From Barthelona sp. PCE (Eukaryota; Metamonada: BaSk clade), in the NCBI GenBank assembly GCA_040285745.1, contig JAUFOR010000001.1, positions 372,001-436,000 on the forward strand: a stretch of 64,000 nt of DNA, read 5' to 3'. Made by a program: the position numbers and the translations under genes. The notes beneath the pieces were generated by a model. It did no database searches, had not been told where the DNA came from, and saw only the letters and a list, made by a program, of their open reading frames with translations. Shown piece by piece: positions 52,136 through 61,144 of this stretch. Position 1 is the stretch's first letter; every line of letters starts with the position of its first letter.

Positions 52136-53626
52136 ATGAAGTTGTTTTGTTTATTGGCAATTGTAACCCTCGCAATGGGTGTCAAATTGTTCATGGTCCA
52201 CATTGACGATATCGAACACACCGAGTTCATGAACAAGCTTCAGAACTATTGTGTCAACCAGAACTTTGATGTTTCACCAGAATTCAAGCATAAGGATGGG
52301 TTTGCTGTTCTTATTTCGGGCGATAAACATTGTCGTGAATGTTTCGAAGACGAAGACTTGACAGTTGATGAGTTTACTTCAGATCTTCACAAAAAATTGT
52401 TTGATCGTCCAGAGTCATCCTTCCAGCTGCGTCAGTCAAAGATGTCCAAATTCTTAGAGACACATCGCAATCGTAGAAGCGCTTCACGCACTGAAACGAA
52501 TGTTGGGTCTCAGCACAATGTTGACCAAAAGACTTATGAAATCGCACTCAAGCGCCTCAAAGATACGGTAAAGCATAACAAAGACCTTCTGAGTGTACTT
52601 GTTACCCATATTCGTGATCATTACAATGAGCTGTATGTTCAATACCAAAATTTGATACGCAACATGGATGTTGACGATGTCAAGCCCGTTGTCATCAAGG
52701 CAATCGAATTACGTATCAAGATTGGGGAGAAAGCAATCGAACAGATGGGGGAGACACTTGTTAACACAGCGCAGAAACTAACGATTTCGAGATTGACGGT
52801 GGAAAGTGCTGAAAGGGGTAACACCCATGATCTTGAACTGGCTTTGGATCTCAGCCGTGGCTTCCTTCAAAAGAGAAAGGATGATACAATGGAAACGTTC
52901 ATCAATGACGTCTGTGATGTTTTGTCCTACTTTAAGCTTGATTGCCATGCGGAAGTTGATGTCAATAAGCATATTTCAGCATTCTACGATAGAATTTCTG
53001 AGGCACAGTCTCATTTCGACGAAGTGGTGCGTTCTCACCTGATCAATATCAAGAATGGTGTCAGAGACACGGTTTTTGACTTCGAAGAACTGGTTTCTGG
53101 CGTATACTACACTATAATGGAAAAAGACATGATAATGCACTTCACAAACAGTAATATTGCACTTCGTAACATTATGTCTGATGTAATCAAAGCTATTACT
53201 GTCAATGTCGACGGCCTCCGCAGTTTACTGAGCAATTTGGAGGATGAGAAGAATGAAGAAGTGGTGAACAAAAAGGTCGATCAGTATCTGAACGTTAAGC
53301 AAGGCAAGACAATTGCACCTAAGGAAGAGAATACTTCCATTGAGGACGCACTGAAGCATATCAAGAGTGTCGCAATGCAGTTGAGAGAGCAGCTGGAACT
53401 GAACAAGAAGATCAGAGAAGATTTAATACGTGAAACTCACAAGGCTGTCGAAAAGGCTGCAGGAGAAGCTTTATCGGGTATTTCTGAACAGCTGATGGGC
53501 CATGATGGTCTTCTGGATAAGATCGAAAAGCTTAAAAGAATGAGGTTGCCTGGATTTCATAAAAAGGCTAAGAAAGAAGAGGTTAAAGAAGAGAAGGAAA
53601 TGTCTGAAATGTTAGACGATCTCTAA
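52136..53626 (+). CDS. Secreted or luminal helical protein, unknown function
   Basis: A 496-residue protein beginning with a short signal peptide (MKLFCLLAIVTLAMG, core about residues 3-14). The N-terminal 80 residues have four Cys, including a HCRECF motif. The remainder (about 115-495) is predicted helix with coiled-coil stretches, Arg/Ser-rich near 105-125, and ends in a Lys/Glu-rich tail. There is no second hydrophobic segment and no KDEL-type retrieval signal, so secretion or residence in a vesicle or vacuole is inferred. I do not recognise the family. It converges on CTR9 with 28 bp between stops. Confidence 0.8.
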   Translation: MKLFCLLAIVTLAMGVKLFMVHIDDIEHTEFMNKLQNYCVNQNFDVSPEFKHKDGFAVLISGDKHCRECFEDEDLTVDEFTSDLHKKLFDRPESSFQLRQSKMSKFLETHRNRRSASRTETNVGSQHNVDQKTYEIALKRLKDTVKHNKDLLSVLVTHIRDHYNELYVQYQNLIRNMDVDDVKPVVIKAIELRIKIGEKAIEQMGETLVNTAQKLTISRLTVESAERGNTHDLELALDLSRGFLQKRKDDTMETFINDVCDVLSYFKLDCHAEVDVNKHISAFYDRISEAQSHFDEVVRSHLINIKNGVRDTVFDFEELVSGVYYTIMEKDMIMHFTNSNIALRNIMSDVIKAITVNVDGLRSLLSNLEDEKNEEVVNKKVDQYLNVKQGKTIAPKEENTSIEDALKHIKSVAMQLREQLELNKKIREDLIRETHKAVEKAAGEALSGISEQLMGHDGLLDKIEKLKRMRLPGFHKKAKKEEVKEEKEMSEMLDDL

Positions 53627-53654
53627 TTCCAATGTTAAATAACTGTTAATAAAT

Positions 53655-56600
53655 TTATTCATCATCTTCATCGTCATCATCCTCAATGACACGTGTACGG
53701 TGCACTTTCTTTGGCGGCTCCTCGGTTGGCGCTGCATGGATAGCTTGATCCTCTGAAGCCATACGTGCACGGTTCAGGGTCTCAGTATCTACTTCTGCTG
53801 CTGCTGCTGCTGCTGCCTCTTCTTTTTCTTCTTCCACAAGAGCATTGGCGCGTTCAAAGATAGTTACTGCCTCAACCTCGTCTTCTGATTCCAGATCACT
53901 CTCCTCAGTTTCGTATCCCTTGAGCTCATCATCAACGGTAATCTTTGAGATATCAGCAAGCGCTGCCTCTGTGGCCTCTTTAGCTGCCTCCTTCTTAGAT
54001 TTACGACGCGGTTTGCTCTTCTTATCCTCAGGAACTGATGATTCACGATCCAACTCCTCCTGTGCCTTCTTAAGACGCTGTTGCTGATCATCCTTGAACT
54101 TGCGCATCATCTCTTTTCTCTCCTTTTCTTCTTGAAGTATGCGCTCTTGTGCTTCGTTCTCCTGACGACGTTTCTCCTCGATTTGTTGCTGACGCTCGCG
54201 TTCTGTTGTCTCCATTGTCTTTCTAAAAACATCATACTGTTCCTCTAATCGCGGAATCAAATCGGAGAGGGAGTCCAGTACACCGTCAATACGATCAATG
54301 AACCCTGTGTAATCATACCTCTTCAACGGCAACAAACGACGTGGGAGATCCTTGGTGTCAACATAAGCCTTCGCACCCTCAAAAAGACGCTTACTGTTGG
54401 CAAACAGATCACGGATCTCGTACTCATCCTTGAGAATCTTCTGAAGATCTGCAGTGTTGCTGATGTTGATCCTCTTACGTTCCAAATTATAATACGAGAA
54501 GCCTGTACAGTCCTGCATAGAACGAGCGAGATCGTACGAAATGAGCGCAAAATTGTGCATGATGAGCACGTTTTCAGGGTTCTCCCGGTGTAAATCAGTT
54601 AAAAGAGGTACGATATTGCTAAATTGTGACTGTGCGAGCTCGTAACGAGACTGGTTTCGCAGCTTGTAACCCTGTGACGCCACACTAAGCATCAAGAGTT
54701 CCTTCCACCTGATTGATAAAATTGCATCATCCTCAATAACTTGCATAGGGAAACTTTGAAGCGTGTTTTCGGCAGAAATAAAATCTTCCATTAAAATATG
54801 ACACTGTACAAGCCCCAACATCACATCGATATTACTTTCTTCAATAACCTTCAACTTACGGAACATCTCACGTGTCGACTCGGCCATGGCACGGAAAGTC
54901 ACCTTAAGCTGCATGTTCTGAGTCTGCGTGTTTGTCTGCTCCACGAATGTTTTGAAACGTTTAACCATTTCACCCATGATAACTGCTAAAAAGAGAACGA
55001 CATAGAAGTTGTTCTTGTTGTTTTTGCGGAGATCAAGCAAGTTGCGGAAGGACGACTCAAGCGTCTTGGAGGCGTTCGAGGTACGCTCGGACAGATAAAT
55101 GGTGTGGTAGAGCTTAGCAATGGTGATAAAGTTTGCTGTGGACTGCGACGACGTGTCTGCGAAATCATCGACCGCTTCCCATTGGGAATTCTTCAGCAAA
55201 AGAGCAATGACGTAATCACTTACCAGCTTCTTACCCTTAGCACCGTCAACACTGCGCTTGTACAAATCCATAATTGTCTTGACGATGAATTCAACAGTGG
55301 TCTTACGCTGAGCAACATACTGGGGAACTTGTGGAGATCCCGCCTTACGTGCCTGCCTGAGGTTTTCCGCTGAAATTTCGTCAATAAGAGAGCAGTACTT
55401 GAGCGTGACATGGACGAACTGTTTGTTCTTTTTGAGTATTCCTTGTAGAATATTCTTAGCCTCCAAAATGAGTCCCTGGCGCTCCTTTACCATGCTCATG
55501 TTGAACTCTGTATGGATGCAAAGGTATTGCCAGAACATGTTGACGAGTTTCTCCGGTGGAACATCACCATCATCGGCACATCCTAGCTTGAGGATACCGT
55601 TTTCTTGCTGTGATGCAATCTCGTCCTTGCGCAGACGCTTAGATACGCCAAAGCAACGCTCTGCACGGTCGATCTGGCCGAGCATAAGATACGTTGTGCC
55701 AAGGTTGTGCACCAGCACGGATGAAACAAAGTTCGGGTCGCCGCACGCCGTGATTCTGTCGTAATCCTCAATCATTCCCTGTTCAAACCCCCCAAGACGT
55801 AACGCGATAAGGTAACAGTTGAGAGATTCGGTACAGTTGCTCACAGTTAAGGGAAGAGAGTGAAGAATTGACGCATGGGTCAACCAGAACGCGGGCATCG
55901 TCTTACCTGCCTTCCAGTTCTGCATGTTCTCAAGTGCAGCCTTGTGCTGACCGGAACGTAGTTGTAAGACAACGTGAATGTATCTGATAAGAGGTTCATT
56001 GGGGTATCTCTTAAGGATCGCAAGAAGGCGCGACTGTAGGGCAACGATCTCTTGTTGCACCCTCTCTTGCTGCGCCTTTGTGTCGATAGTGTTTGACAGC
56101 ACATGATCATTGAAAGATTTGGCCTCAAACGAAAGTAAACTCAGGACAAGAGAAATGAGAATTGATGAGAATGAAGCGGGGAGGAACTTCTGCTGACCCA
56201 ACATGAAGTATTTCTTGGCGGCCTTGAAATAGTCGATACGTTGAGATAAACCCTGACAATTGAGACCGAGCTCGTGTTGATACCGTCCTCGAACATAATT
56301 GTTACGGGCAACCAGCTCCTCAGACAGCGACAGCGTACGGCCGGAATTGACGGCCAATGAGTTGCCCAATCCATACTTGTTAACCTTAAGGCAAACAAAA
56401 GCCAAAAAGGCTTGAACGAAAGGATTCTGGCCGTGTGCTGTAACGAGACGCTCCATTCGCTCGTTACACAGCTCCTCCTGTGCAGCGAATTGCTGTCGGA
56501 GCTCCTTTGAAGTTGCAATCTCCTGAATGTAACCGAAACGGTTGTTAAGATGAAGACCAATGAGACCGACGAGACCACAAATATCAGTGGCATCCAAGGT

Positions 56601-57278
56601 CACTGCTCGGTGGAACGCATGGTATGCGACAGAAACATTACCAAGATAGTAATGACAGAGACCAATACATGACCTTACTGATGGTGGGGCAGTGGGACAA
56701 CTACGAAGTACAAAAACAAAACGCTCAAGCGCCTTCTTGTAGTCCTTCGTCTTGAAGAAGCTGCACCCAAGCAACATAGATGCTGAGATAATAAACCGAC
56801 TTGAGTTGCTGACACCCTTCAGGTGATCTTGGGCTTCTTGGAACTTGTTTGAGTAGAAACAGAGTAGGCCCTGTGCGTAACCGACGACGTCTTTGCTACT
56901 TGACTCGGTGAGAAGATCATAAAATGAACCAGCAAAACGGTCTGCTTCATCGATTTCACTTGTGTACAGCGCCTTCTGCTTTGAAGCAATTGCGCTCCTT
57001 AAGTGGAAGAACTCCCGAGAGAGGAGTGCATCCTGAAAGGCAGTCATATCAGCAGATGAAAGTTTGTGACGCGGTTTAGATATAATGGTCTGATTAAGAT
57101 CCATGAATACAGAAACCTCATTGTTAAGCAGTGCAAAGATCGAAACGCGCTGCCAGTGAGCGAGCATAACGTTTTCCTTTGAAAGGAAGTACTTCAAAGA
57201 ATCAAAATCCTGTAGGTGTGTAGTTCGGATGCGAATGACCTTGCCATCGTTGCCAAATGGAACCAAAATGGAATCCAT
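53655..57278 (-). CDS. CTR9: CTR9 subunit of the RNA polymerase II PAF complex (TPR protein)
   Basis: A 1,207-residue protein, close to human CTR9 (1,173). The N-terminus (ILVPFGNDGKVIRI, then an FDSLKYFL helix and a Trp in AHWQRVSIFALL) follows the CTR9 start. Tetratricopeptide-type helices fill about residues 100-950. These are followed by a long charged helix rich in Glu/Arg/Gln (about 1,035-1,085), a basic KPRRKSKKE stretch, acidic patches and a DDDDEDDE C-terminus, as in known CTR9. CTR9 scaffolds the PAF complex, which couples elongation to histone modification in the nucleus. Repeats are divergent, so the call rests on overall architecture. The start ATG is shared with no upstream in-frame alternative that looks coding. 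Confidence 0.8.
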   Translation of the reverse strand: MDSILVPFGNDGKVIRIRTTHLQDFDSLKYFLSKENVMLAHWQRVSIFALLNNEVSVFMDLNQTIISKPRHKLSSADMTAFQDALLSREFFHLRSAIASKQKALYTSEIDEADRFAGSFYDLLTESSSKDVVGYAQGLLCFYSNKFQEAQDHLKGVSNSSRFIISASMLLGCSFFKTKDYKKALERFVFVLRSCPTAPPSVRSCIGLCHYYLGNVSVAYHAFHRAVTLDATDICGLVGLIGLHLNNRFGYIQEIATSKELRQQFAAQEELCNERMERLVTAHGQNPFVQAFLAFVCLKVNKYGLGNSLAVNSGRTLSLSEELVARNNYVRGRYQHELGLNCQGLSQRIDYFKAAKKYFMLGQQKFLPASFSSILISLVLSLLSFEAKSFNDHVLSNTIDTKAQQERVQQEIVALQSRLLAILKRYPNEPLIRYIHVVLQLRSGQHKAALENMQNWKAGKTMPAFWLTHASILHSLPLTVSNCTESLNCYLIALRLGGFEQGMIEDYDRITACGDPNFVSSVLVHNLGTTYLMLGQIDRAERCFGVSKRLRKDEIASQQENGILKLGCADDGDVPPEKLVNMFWQYLCIHTEFNMSMVKERQGLILEAKNILQGILKKNKQFVHVTLKYCSLIDEISAENLRQARKAGSPQVPQYVAQRKTTVEFIVKTIMDLYKRSVDGAKGKKLVSDYVIALLLKNSQWEAVDDFADTSSQSTANFITIAKLYHTIYLSERTSNASKTLESSFRNLLDLRKNNKNNFYVVLFLAVIMGEMVKRFKTFVEQTNTQTQNMQLKVTFRAMAESTREMFRKLKVIEESNIDVMLGLVQCHILMEDFISAENTLQSFPMQVIEDDAILSIRWKELLMLSVASQGYKLRNQSRYELAQSQFSNIVPLLTDLHRENPENVLIMHNFALISYDLARSMQDCTGFSYYNLERKRINISNTADLQKILKDEYEIRDLFANSKRLFEGAKAYVDTKDLPRRLLPLKRYDYTGFIDRIDGVLDSLSDLIPRLEEQYDVFRKTMETTERERQQQIEEKRRQENEAQERILQEEKERKEMMRKFKDDQQQRLKKAQEELDRESSVPEDKKSKPRRKSKKEAAKEATEAALADISKITVDDELKGYETEESDLESEDEVEAVTIFERANALVEEEKEEAAAAAAAEVDTETLNRARMASEDQAIHAAPTEEPPKKVHRTRVIEDDDDEDDE
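53797..53818 (-). repeat. GCA/TGC trinucleotide run encoding poly-Ala in CTR9
   Basis: A run of seven perfect trinucleotide units encodes seven consecutive Ala within an EEKEE-Ala-EVDTE context near residue 1,150. It is a short coding microsatellite and likely to vary in length among strains. Confidence 0.8.
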
Positions 57279-57695
57279 TGTTTGGAATATACGATAACTT
57301 AGAAAGAGTAAAGAAATCCAAAAACAACTGAATATATTGTTAACTAGTTATAATTTATGTCCCCAAGTAACATAAATTCTCATGTTACATGTAAAAAACA
57401 ATGCAAAATTTGTAAAAACCATTGATCCCAAAGTAGGCAGGGTTGAACAACAAAAATGCCTTTCACCACAATTTTATTCCCAAAACTTGAGTCTATAGGA
57501 ACGTTAGAACTGCAGTGGGCGAAGAAATAGTCGCCATCAAGTAAGTGAACTTGTTCAAACGTTTTTACTACCCTAATCGACGTACACCGTATAAGATGAG
57601 CAACAGACACAGTAACCGCAACAACTTCACAACCACACGTATGCATATCATTAAAATCTTGTTATTTGGATATTTTTTGAAGCTAACATTTAGGA
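57279..57695. promoter_or_regulatory. Divergent intergenic region between CTR9 and PACRG
   Basis: These 417 bp separate two oppositely transcribed genes and should hold both promoters. The part beside CTR9 is AT-rich. The middle part (about 57,420-57,640) has higher GC and contains an 88-codon minus-strand frame, listed separately. Confidence 0.45.
57380..57646 (-). CDS. Possible small protein of 88 residues
   Basis: An ATG-started frame on the CTR9 strand, lying wholly within the CTR9-PACRG spacer, whose GC is closer to that of coding than of spacer sequence here. The product has six Cys (TCGCE, IRCTS, AHCSS, QPCLL and LHCFL) and no signal peptide or known motif. It ends about 100 bp before the CTR9 ATG. 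It may be a genuine small gene, part of a 5' leader, or chance. No homology is recognised. Confidence 0.25.
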   Translation of the reverse strand: MHTCGCEVVAVTVSVAHLIRCTSIRVVKTFEQVHLLDGDYFFAHCSSNVPIDSSFGNKIVVKGIFVVQPCLLWDQWFLQILHCFLHVT

Positions 57696-58322
57696 ATGAA
57701 CAGAACCCAGCCTCCTAAGGCGGGTGCGTTCCGCAAGCGCCGTGCTAGACCCTCTGACTTCCGTAGATTCTATGACAGAGGTGACCTTCAAGTTGGTGTT
57801 GATTTTAGCGGACCTCACAACCGTATTAAGTGGAAGATCCCCTTAGAGAAGTTAGATATGGCACACTTCCTCCCTATCTTCTTCTCTGGCCTTCGGGAAA
57901 AGAAGGAGCCTTACAGATTCCTTGCTAGAGAAGGTACTATTCGTCTTTTAGAAGATGGTGGCTCTGCTAACATCCTCCCAGTCATCCCCCAACTGATTCT
58001 GCCGATTAAAGAGGCCCTTAATACCCGTGATCCCGAAATCATTTGTGTTGTTCTCAAGATGATTCAGCTTCTTGTACAATCTGGAGACGTCATTGGTGAG
58101 AACCTTGTGCCCTATTACAGACAAATCTTGCCTGTTTTGAACTTATTCCTTAACAGAAATGTCAACCTTGGTGATGGTATTGAATATGGTCAGCGTAAGA
58201 GAGAAAACATGGGTGATCTTATCTTGGAAACATTGCAGCTCTTGGAGATCCATGGTGGACAAGACGCATACGTGAACATTAAGTATCTTGTCCCTCAGTA
58301 TGAGAGCGTTGTTATCCGCTAA
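57696..58322 (+). CDS. PACRG: PACRG, parkin co-regulated gene product (axonemal doublet protein)
   Basis: A 208-residue protein with the very conserved PACRG core. Features include [16 protein letters not shown] near the N-terminus, [18 protein letters not shown], a [16 protein letters not shown] segment, the helical [18 protein letters not shown] region, and a C-terminal [23 protein letters not shown] is a microtubule inner protein of the inner junction between A and B tubules of axonemal doublets, with FAP20. It is found only in organisms with motile cilia or flagella. It is shorter than human PACRG because the N-terminal extension is brief. It converges on the threonyl-tRNA synthetase with 63 bp between stops. 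Together with WDR92 it argues for a flagellated cell. Confidence 0.96.
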   Translation: MNRTQPPKAGAFRKRRARPSDFRRFYDRGDLQVGVDFSGPHNRIKWKIPLEKLDMAHFLPIFFSGLREKKEPYRFLAREGTIRLLEDGGSANILPVIPQLILPIKEALNTRDPEIICVVLKMIQLLVQSGDVIGENLVPYYRQILPVLNLFLNRNVNLGDGIEYGQRKRENMGDLILETLQLLEIHGGQDAYVNIKYLVPQYESVVIR

Positions 58323-58385
58323 ACGTGAAAAACATTGTAAAATTATGGTATCAATTATTGTTTATTTTAATATGTAACTTGGTGT

Positions 58386-60446
58386 TTAAAAAACATTACC
58401 TTCCTTCTCCAAAAGAGCAACAAAGTCTTCAATGGTCATCAAGGTCTGCTCCTTCTCATCACGCTTGCGCACCATAACACTGTTGCTATTGGCTTCCTGC
58501 TCACCGACAACAACCATATAGTTGTATTGCGCGGTTTGAGCGTTGCGGATCTTCTTCGGGAGGGTGTTGGTAGACAAGTCTACATCCACATAGATCTTCT
58601 TGGACTTGAGAATGTCCTTAACAGACACAGCGTACTCGTGGAACACGCCAGTGACGGGGATGATCTGCACCTGTCGGGGTGAAAGCCAGAGAGGCCACTT
58701 ACCGGCGTAGTGCTCAGTGATCATTGCCAGAAAGCGCTCAAGTGAGCCCAAAATAGCACGGTGAATCATAACAGGGTACTCATCTTCACCATCGCGGTTC
58801 TTATACACAAGGTTAAAGGCGCGCGGCATTTGGAAATCGAGCTGAATGGTGGCACATTGGTGAGAACGGCGAAGGGCGTCACGTACTTTAATATCGATCT
58901 TAGGACCGTAGAAAGCACCATCACCCTCGTTGATACGATAAGGAAGACCAAGTTTCTGAAGAACAGAAGAAAGAGCGGCTTCTGCTCTTTCCCAGAACTC
59001 ATCATTGCCCATTGCCTTTTCGGGTCTGGTGGAAAGGGTGAGCTCAAACTCGAGCCCAATGAGATCGTAGATCTCACGAACCATGGAAAGAACTGACATG
59101 ATCTCTTCCTCAATCATGTGCGGTTCGATATAAATGTGACCGTCGTCTTGAATGAAGCGGCGGACACGACTGAGACCGGCGAGCGCACCTGAGTCCTCAT
59201 TGCGGTGGAGAACACCAAACTCTGCATAACGAACGGGCAGATCACGGTAAGAGTTCACTACGTTCTTGAAACAGACGCAATGGAAAGGACAGTTCATGGC
59301 AGCAAGACCAAAAATGCTGTTCTCCTTAACCTCCTCACCGCGGGCCCGCTTCTCTTCTATAACTGACTGCTTCTGACCAACCTCGAAAGTAAACATGTCC
59401 TCTTGGTAGTGCTCCCAATGACCGGAGGTCTCCCATAGCCTCTTATCAGCCATGTTGGGGGTCTGCACCTCCATGTAGTCGAACTTGTGATAAAAGCTTC
59501 GCACTAAGTCCATGAGTTTCTGATAAATACGCTGGCCGTGTGGTAAAAAGAAGGGAGATCCGGCAGACATATCGGGGTCAAAGAACCAGAGCTTCTGCTT
59601 GGCACCAATCTTGATATGGTTGCGTGCCTCGGCCTCCTTCAGGAACTTCTTATGTGCCTGAAGAGCCTTTTTATCAGGGAAAGTAATCATGCGAACACGC
59701 TGTAACTGTTCACCATCAGAGACACCACGCCACCAAGCGTTTGAAGCAGAAACAACCATGTATGCGCCAATGGACTTGGAAGAAAAGAGGTGTGGACCAC
59801 GACAGAGATCAACAAAGTCTCCTACTCTGAAAATAGAAACGGTCTCCTCCTCAGCAGGAATAACCTCATTAAGAATCTCAGTCTTGAACTTGGAGTACGC
59901 AAAGAGGTGCTTTGCGTCGTCTTTTGAAACAATCAACTTCTCAAACTTGTTAGGATTACGAACAGCAGCCTTATAAGCCTTCTCAATCTCAGAAACACGT
60001 GATGCATCAATGGTTGAACCATCCTGCAACTGAGCGTCGTAGAAAAAGCCACGTTCGTCACATGGACCAGTGCCAAGTTCTGCACCAAAAAGATCTTCAA
60101 GTACCATGCCCAAAACGTGAGCACTGGAGTGCCAAAAGACTTCCTTGCCTTCCTCGGAATCGAAGTCAAGGAGGAAGAGGCTGCAATCCTCCATCAAAGG
60201 TTCTTGCATACCCCAAAGCTGATTGTTGACTTTAGCTACACACGAACGCTTAGCCAATGATTTTGCGATCCCAGCAGCGATGGAATTGGGGGTTGAAATA
60301 CCTGCTTTACCAACGATGACGGTGCCATCAGGCATAGTAACGTTAATATCAACATCTTCAACTACATGATCAGAGACAGTGTATTTCTCCTTCAGTTCCT
60401 CGTAGATTGCTAACCTATCTGCAATAAACTGCTTGTCAAATGACAT
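58386..60446 (-). CDS. TARS: Threonyl-tRNA synthetase
   Basis: This 686-residue class II synthetase charges tRNA-Thr. Order of domains: TGS (about 33-98), editing/SAD domain with H106-x3-H110 and a C-R-G-P-H motif at 215-219, catalytic core (about 290-590) and anticodon-binding domain (about 590-686). The zinc ligands of the active site are visible as C386 (AMNCPFHC), H437 (QDDGHIY) and H562 (MIHRAILGS). Motif 2 is around FGVLHRNEDSGALAGLSRVRRF. All catalytic and editing residues I can check are present, and length is close to the cytosolic eukaryotic form (about 720). A mitochondrial presequence is not evident. Its upstream region carries two TTTCAC motifs within 25 bp of the ATG. Confidence 0.97.
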   Translation of the reverse strand: MSFDKQFIADRLAIYEELKEKYTVSDHVVEDVDINVTMPDGTVIVGKAGISTPNSIAAGIAKSLAKRSCVAKVNNQLWGMQEPLMEDCSLFLLDFDSEEGKEVFWHSSAHVLGMVLEDLFGAELGTGPCDERGFFYDAQLQDGSTIDASRVSEIEKAYKAAVRNPNKFEKLIVSKDDAKHLFAYSKFKTEILNEVIPAEEETVSIFRVGDFVDLCRGPHLFSSKSIGAYMVVSASNAWWRGVSDGEQLQRVRMITFPDKKALQAHKKFLKEAEARNHIKIGAKQKLWFFDPDMSAGSPFFLPHGQRIYQKLMDLVRSFYHKFDYMEVQTPNMADKRLWETSGHWEHYQEDMFTFEVGQKQSVIEEKRARGEEVKENSIFGLAAMNCPFHCVCFKNVVNSYRDLPVRYAEFGVLHRNEDSGALAGLSRVRRFIQDDGHIYIEPHMIEEEIMSVLSMVREIYDLIGLEFELTLSTRPEKAMGNDEFWERAEAALSSVLQKLGLPYRINEGDGAFYGPKIDIKVRDALRRSHQCATIQLDFQMPRAFNLVYKNRDGEDEYPVMIHRAILGSLERFLAMITEHYAGKWPLWLSPRQVQIIPVTGVFHEYAVSVKDILKSKKIYVDVDLSTNTLPKKIRNAQTAQYNYMVVVGEQEANSNSVMVRKRDEKEQTLMTIEDFVALLEKEGNVF

Positions 60447-61144
60447 ATTTTCGTGAAATAAGTGAAAAAAATGAAATGAGGCGTTCTATTATTATACAAG
60501 GGAATTAGACGTCAGATATCTGTGAAATACTGTTTACTGATTAGTAAGGATGTGTAAAGTACGAAAAAATGTGGGCTTGATCATTGCTCAATATATGATT
60601 TTGGACCTTACATTGGTTATACAATGAACTTTACATTTACAGGGCGTATAGAACAGTATATGCTCTGATATATCATCACAAAATACCAGGAAATTTTGAT
60701 TTACAATTGATTGAAGTTACATTTTTCGGTTCTTAAAGCTATAAGAACTATGACAATTTTTTGAGAATTAGTATTACTGAACGGCACGCATGTGAATAAC
60801 ACGTTTATTTCGAAGAAGTAAATCTATCTGAGAAGTAAGCACAAGATTCTTCAAAAATTTGCACCACACTTCTTTCTCCCCCTTTTCTTTTTTAAAAAGG
60901 CGTTAGAACATTTTTCATCACCAACATAGCAATTGAGGTCGCTCACACTCCCGAACAAATGCCTAACTCCAAAGTAAATATCCAACACTAATAATGTTAC
61001 AAAAAGTTTTTTTTTTTGCATCAGAAGATGTTGTATGTCATCAAGTTTACCTCAAAAGCAAATGTGAAACCATGGAAACTCATTCTACTTTATACTACCT
61101 TTTCAAAACAGTAATAGGTGTTTTAAGCTTTGTAACGTGATCAG
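60447..61144. other. Intergenic region between ThrRS and phosphodiesterase
   Basis: About 700 bp of AT-rich sequence with a T11 run at 61,007-61,017. No coding frame of interest, RNA gene or repeat is seen. Both flanking genes start here and run outward, so it should contain their promoters. Confidence 0.5.

Noticed and set aside
52136-53626. ER-resident protein with KDEL-type signal
   Set aside because: The C-terminus ends in LDDL, which is not a recognised retrieval motif.
61007-61017. T11 run as a poly(A) tail remnant of a retrocopy
   Set aside because: It stands alone, without target-site duplications or an adjacent gene copy. Similar A/T runs occur in other spacers.
42804-61144. tRNA, rRNA or other structured RNA genes in the spacers
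   Set aside because: I saw no B-box-like GGTTCGAATC or rRNA-like conserved stretch in any spacer. A tRNAscan or Infernal run would settle it.
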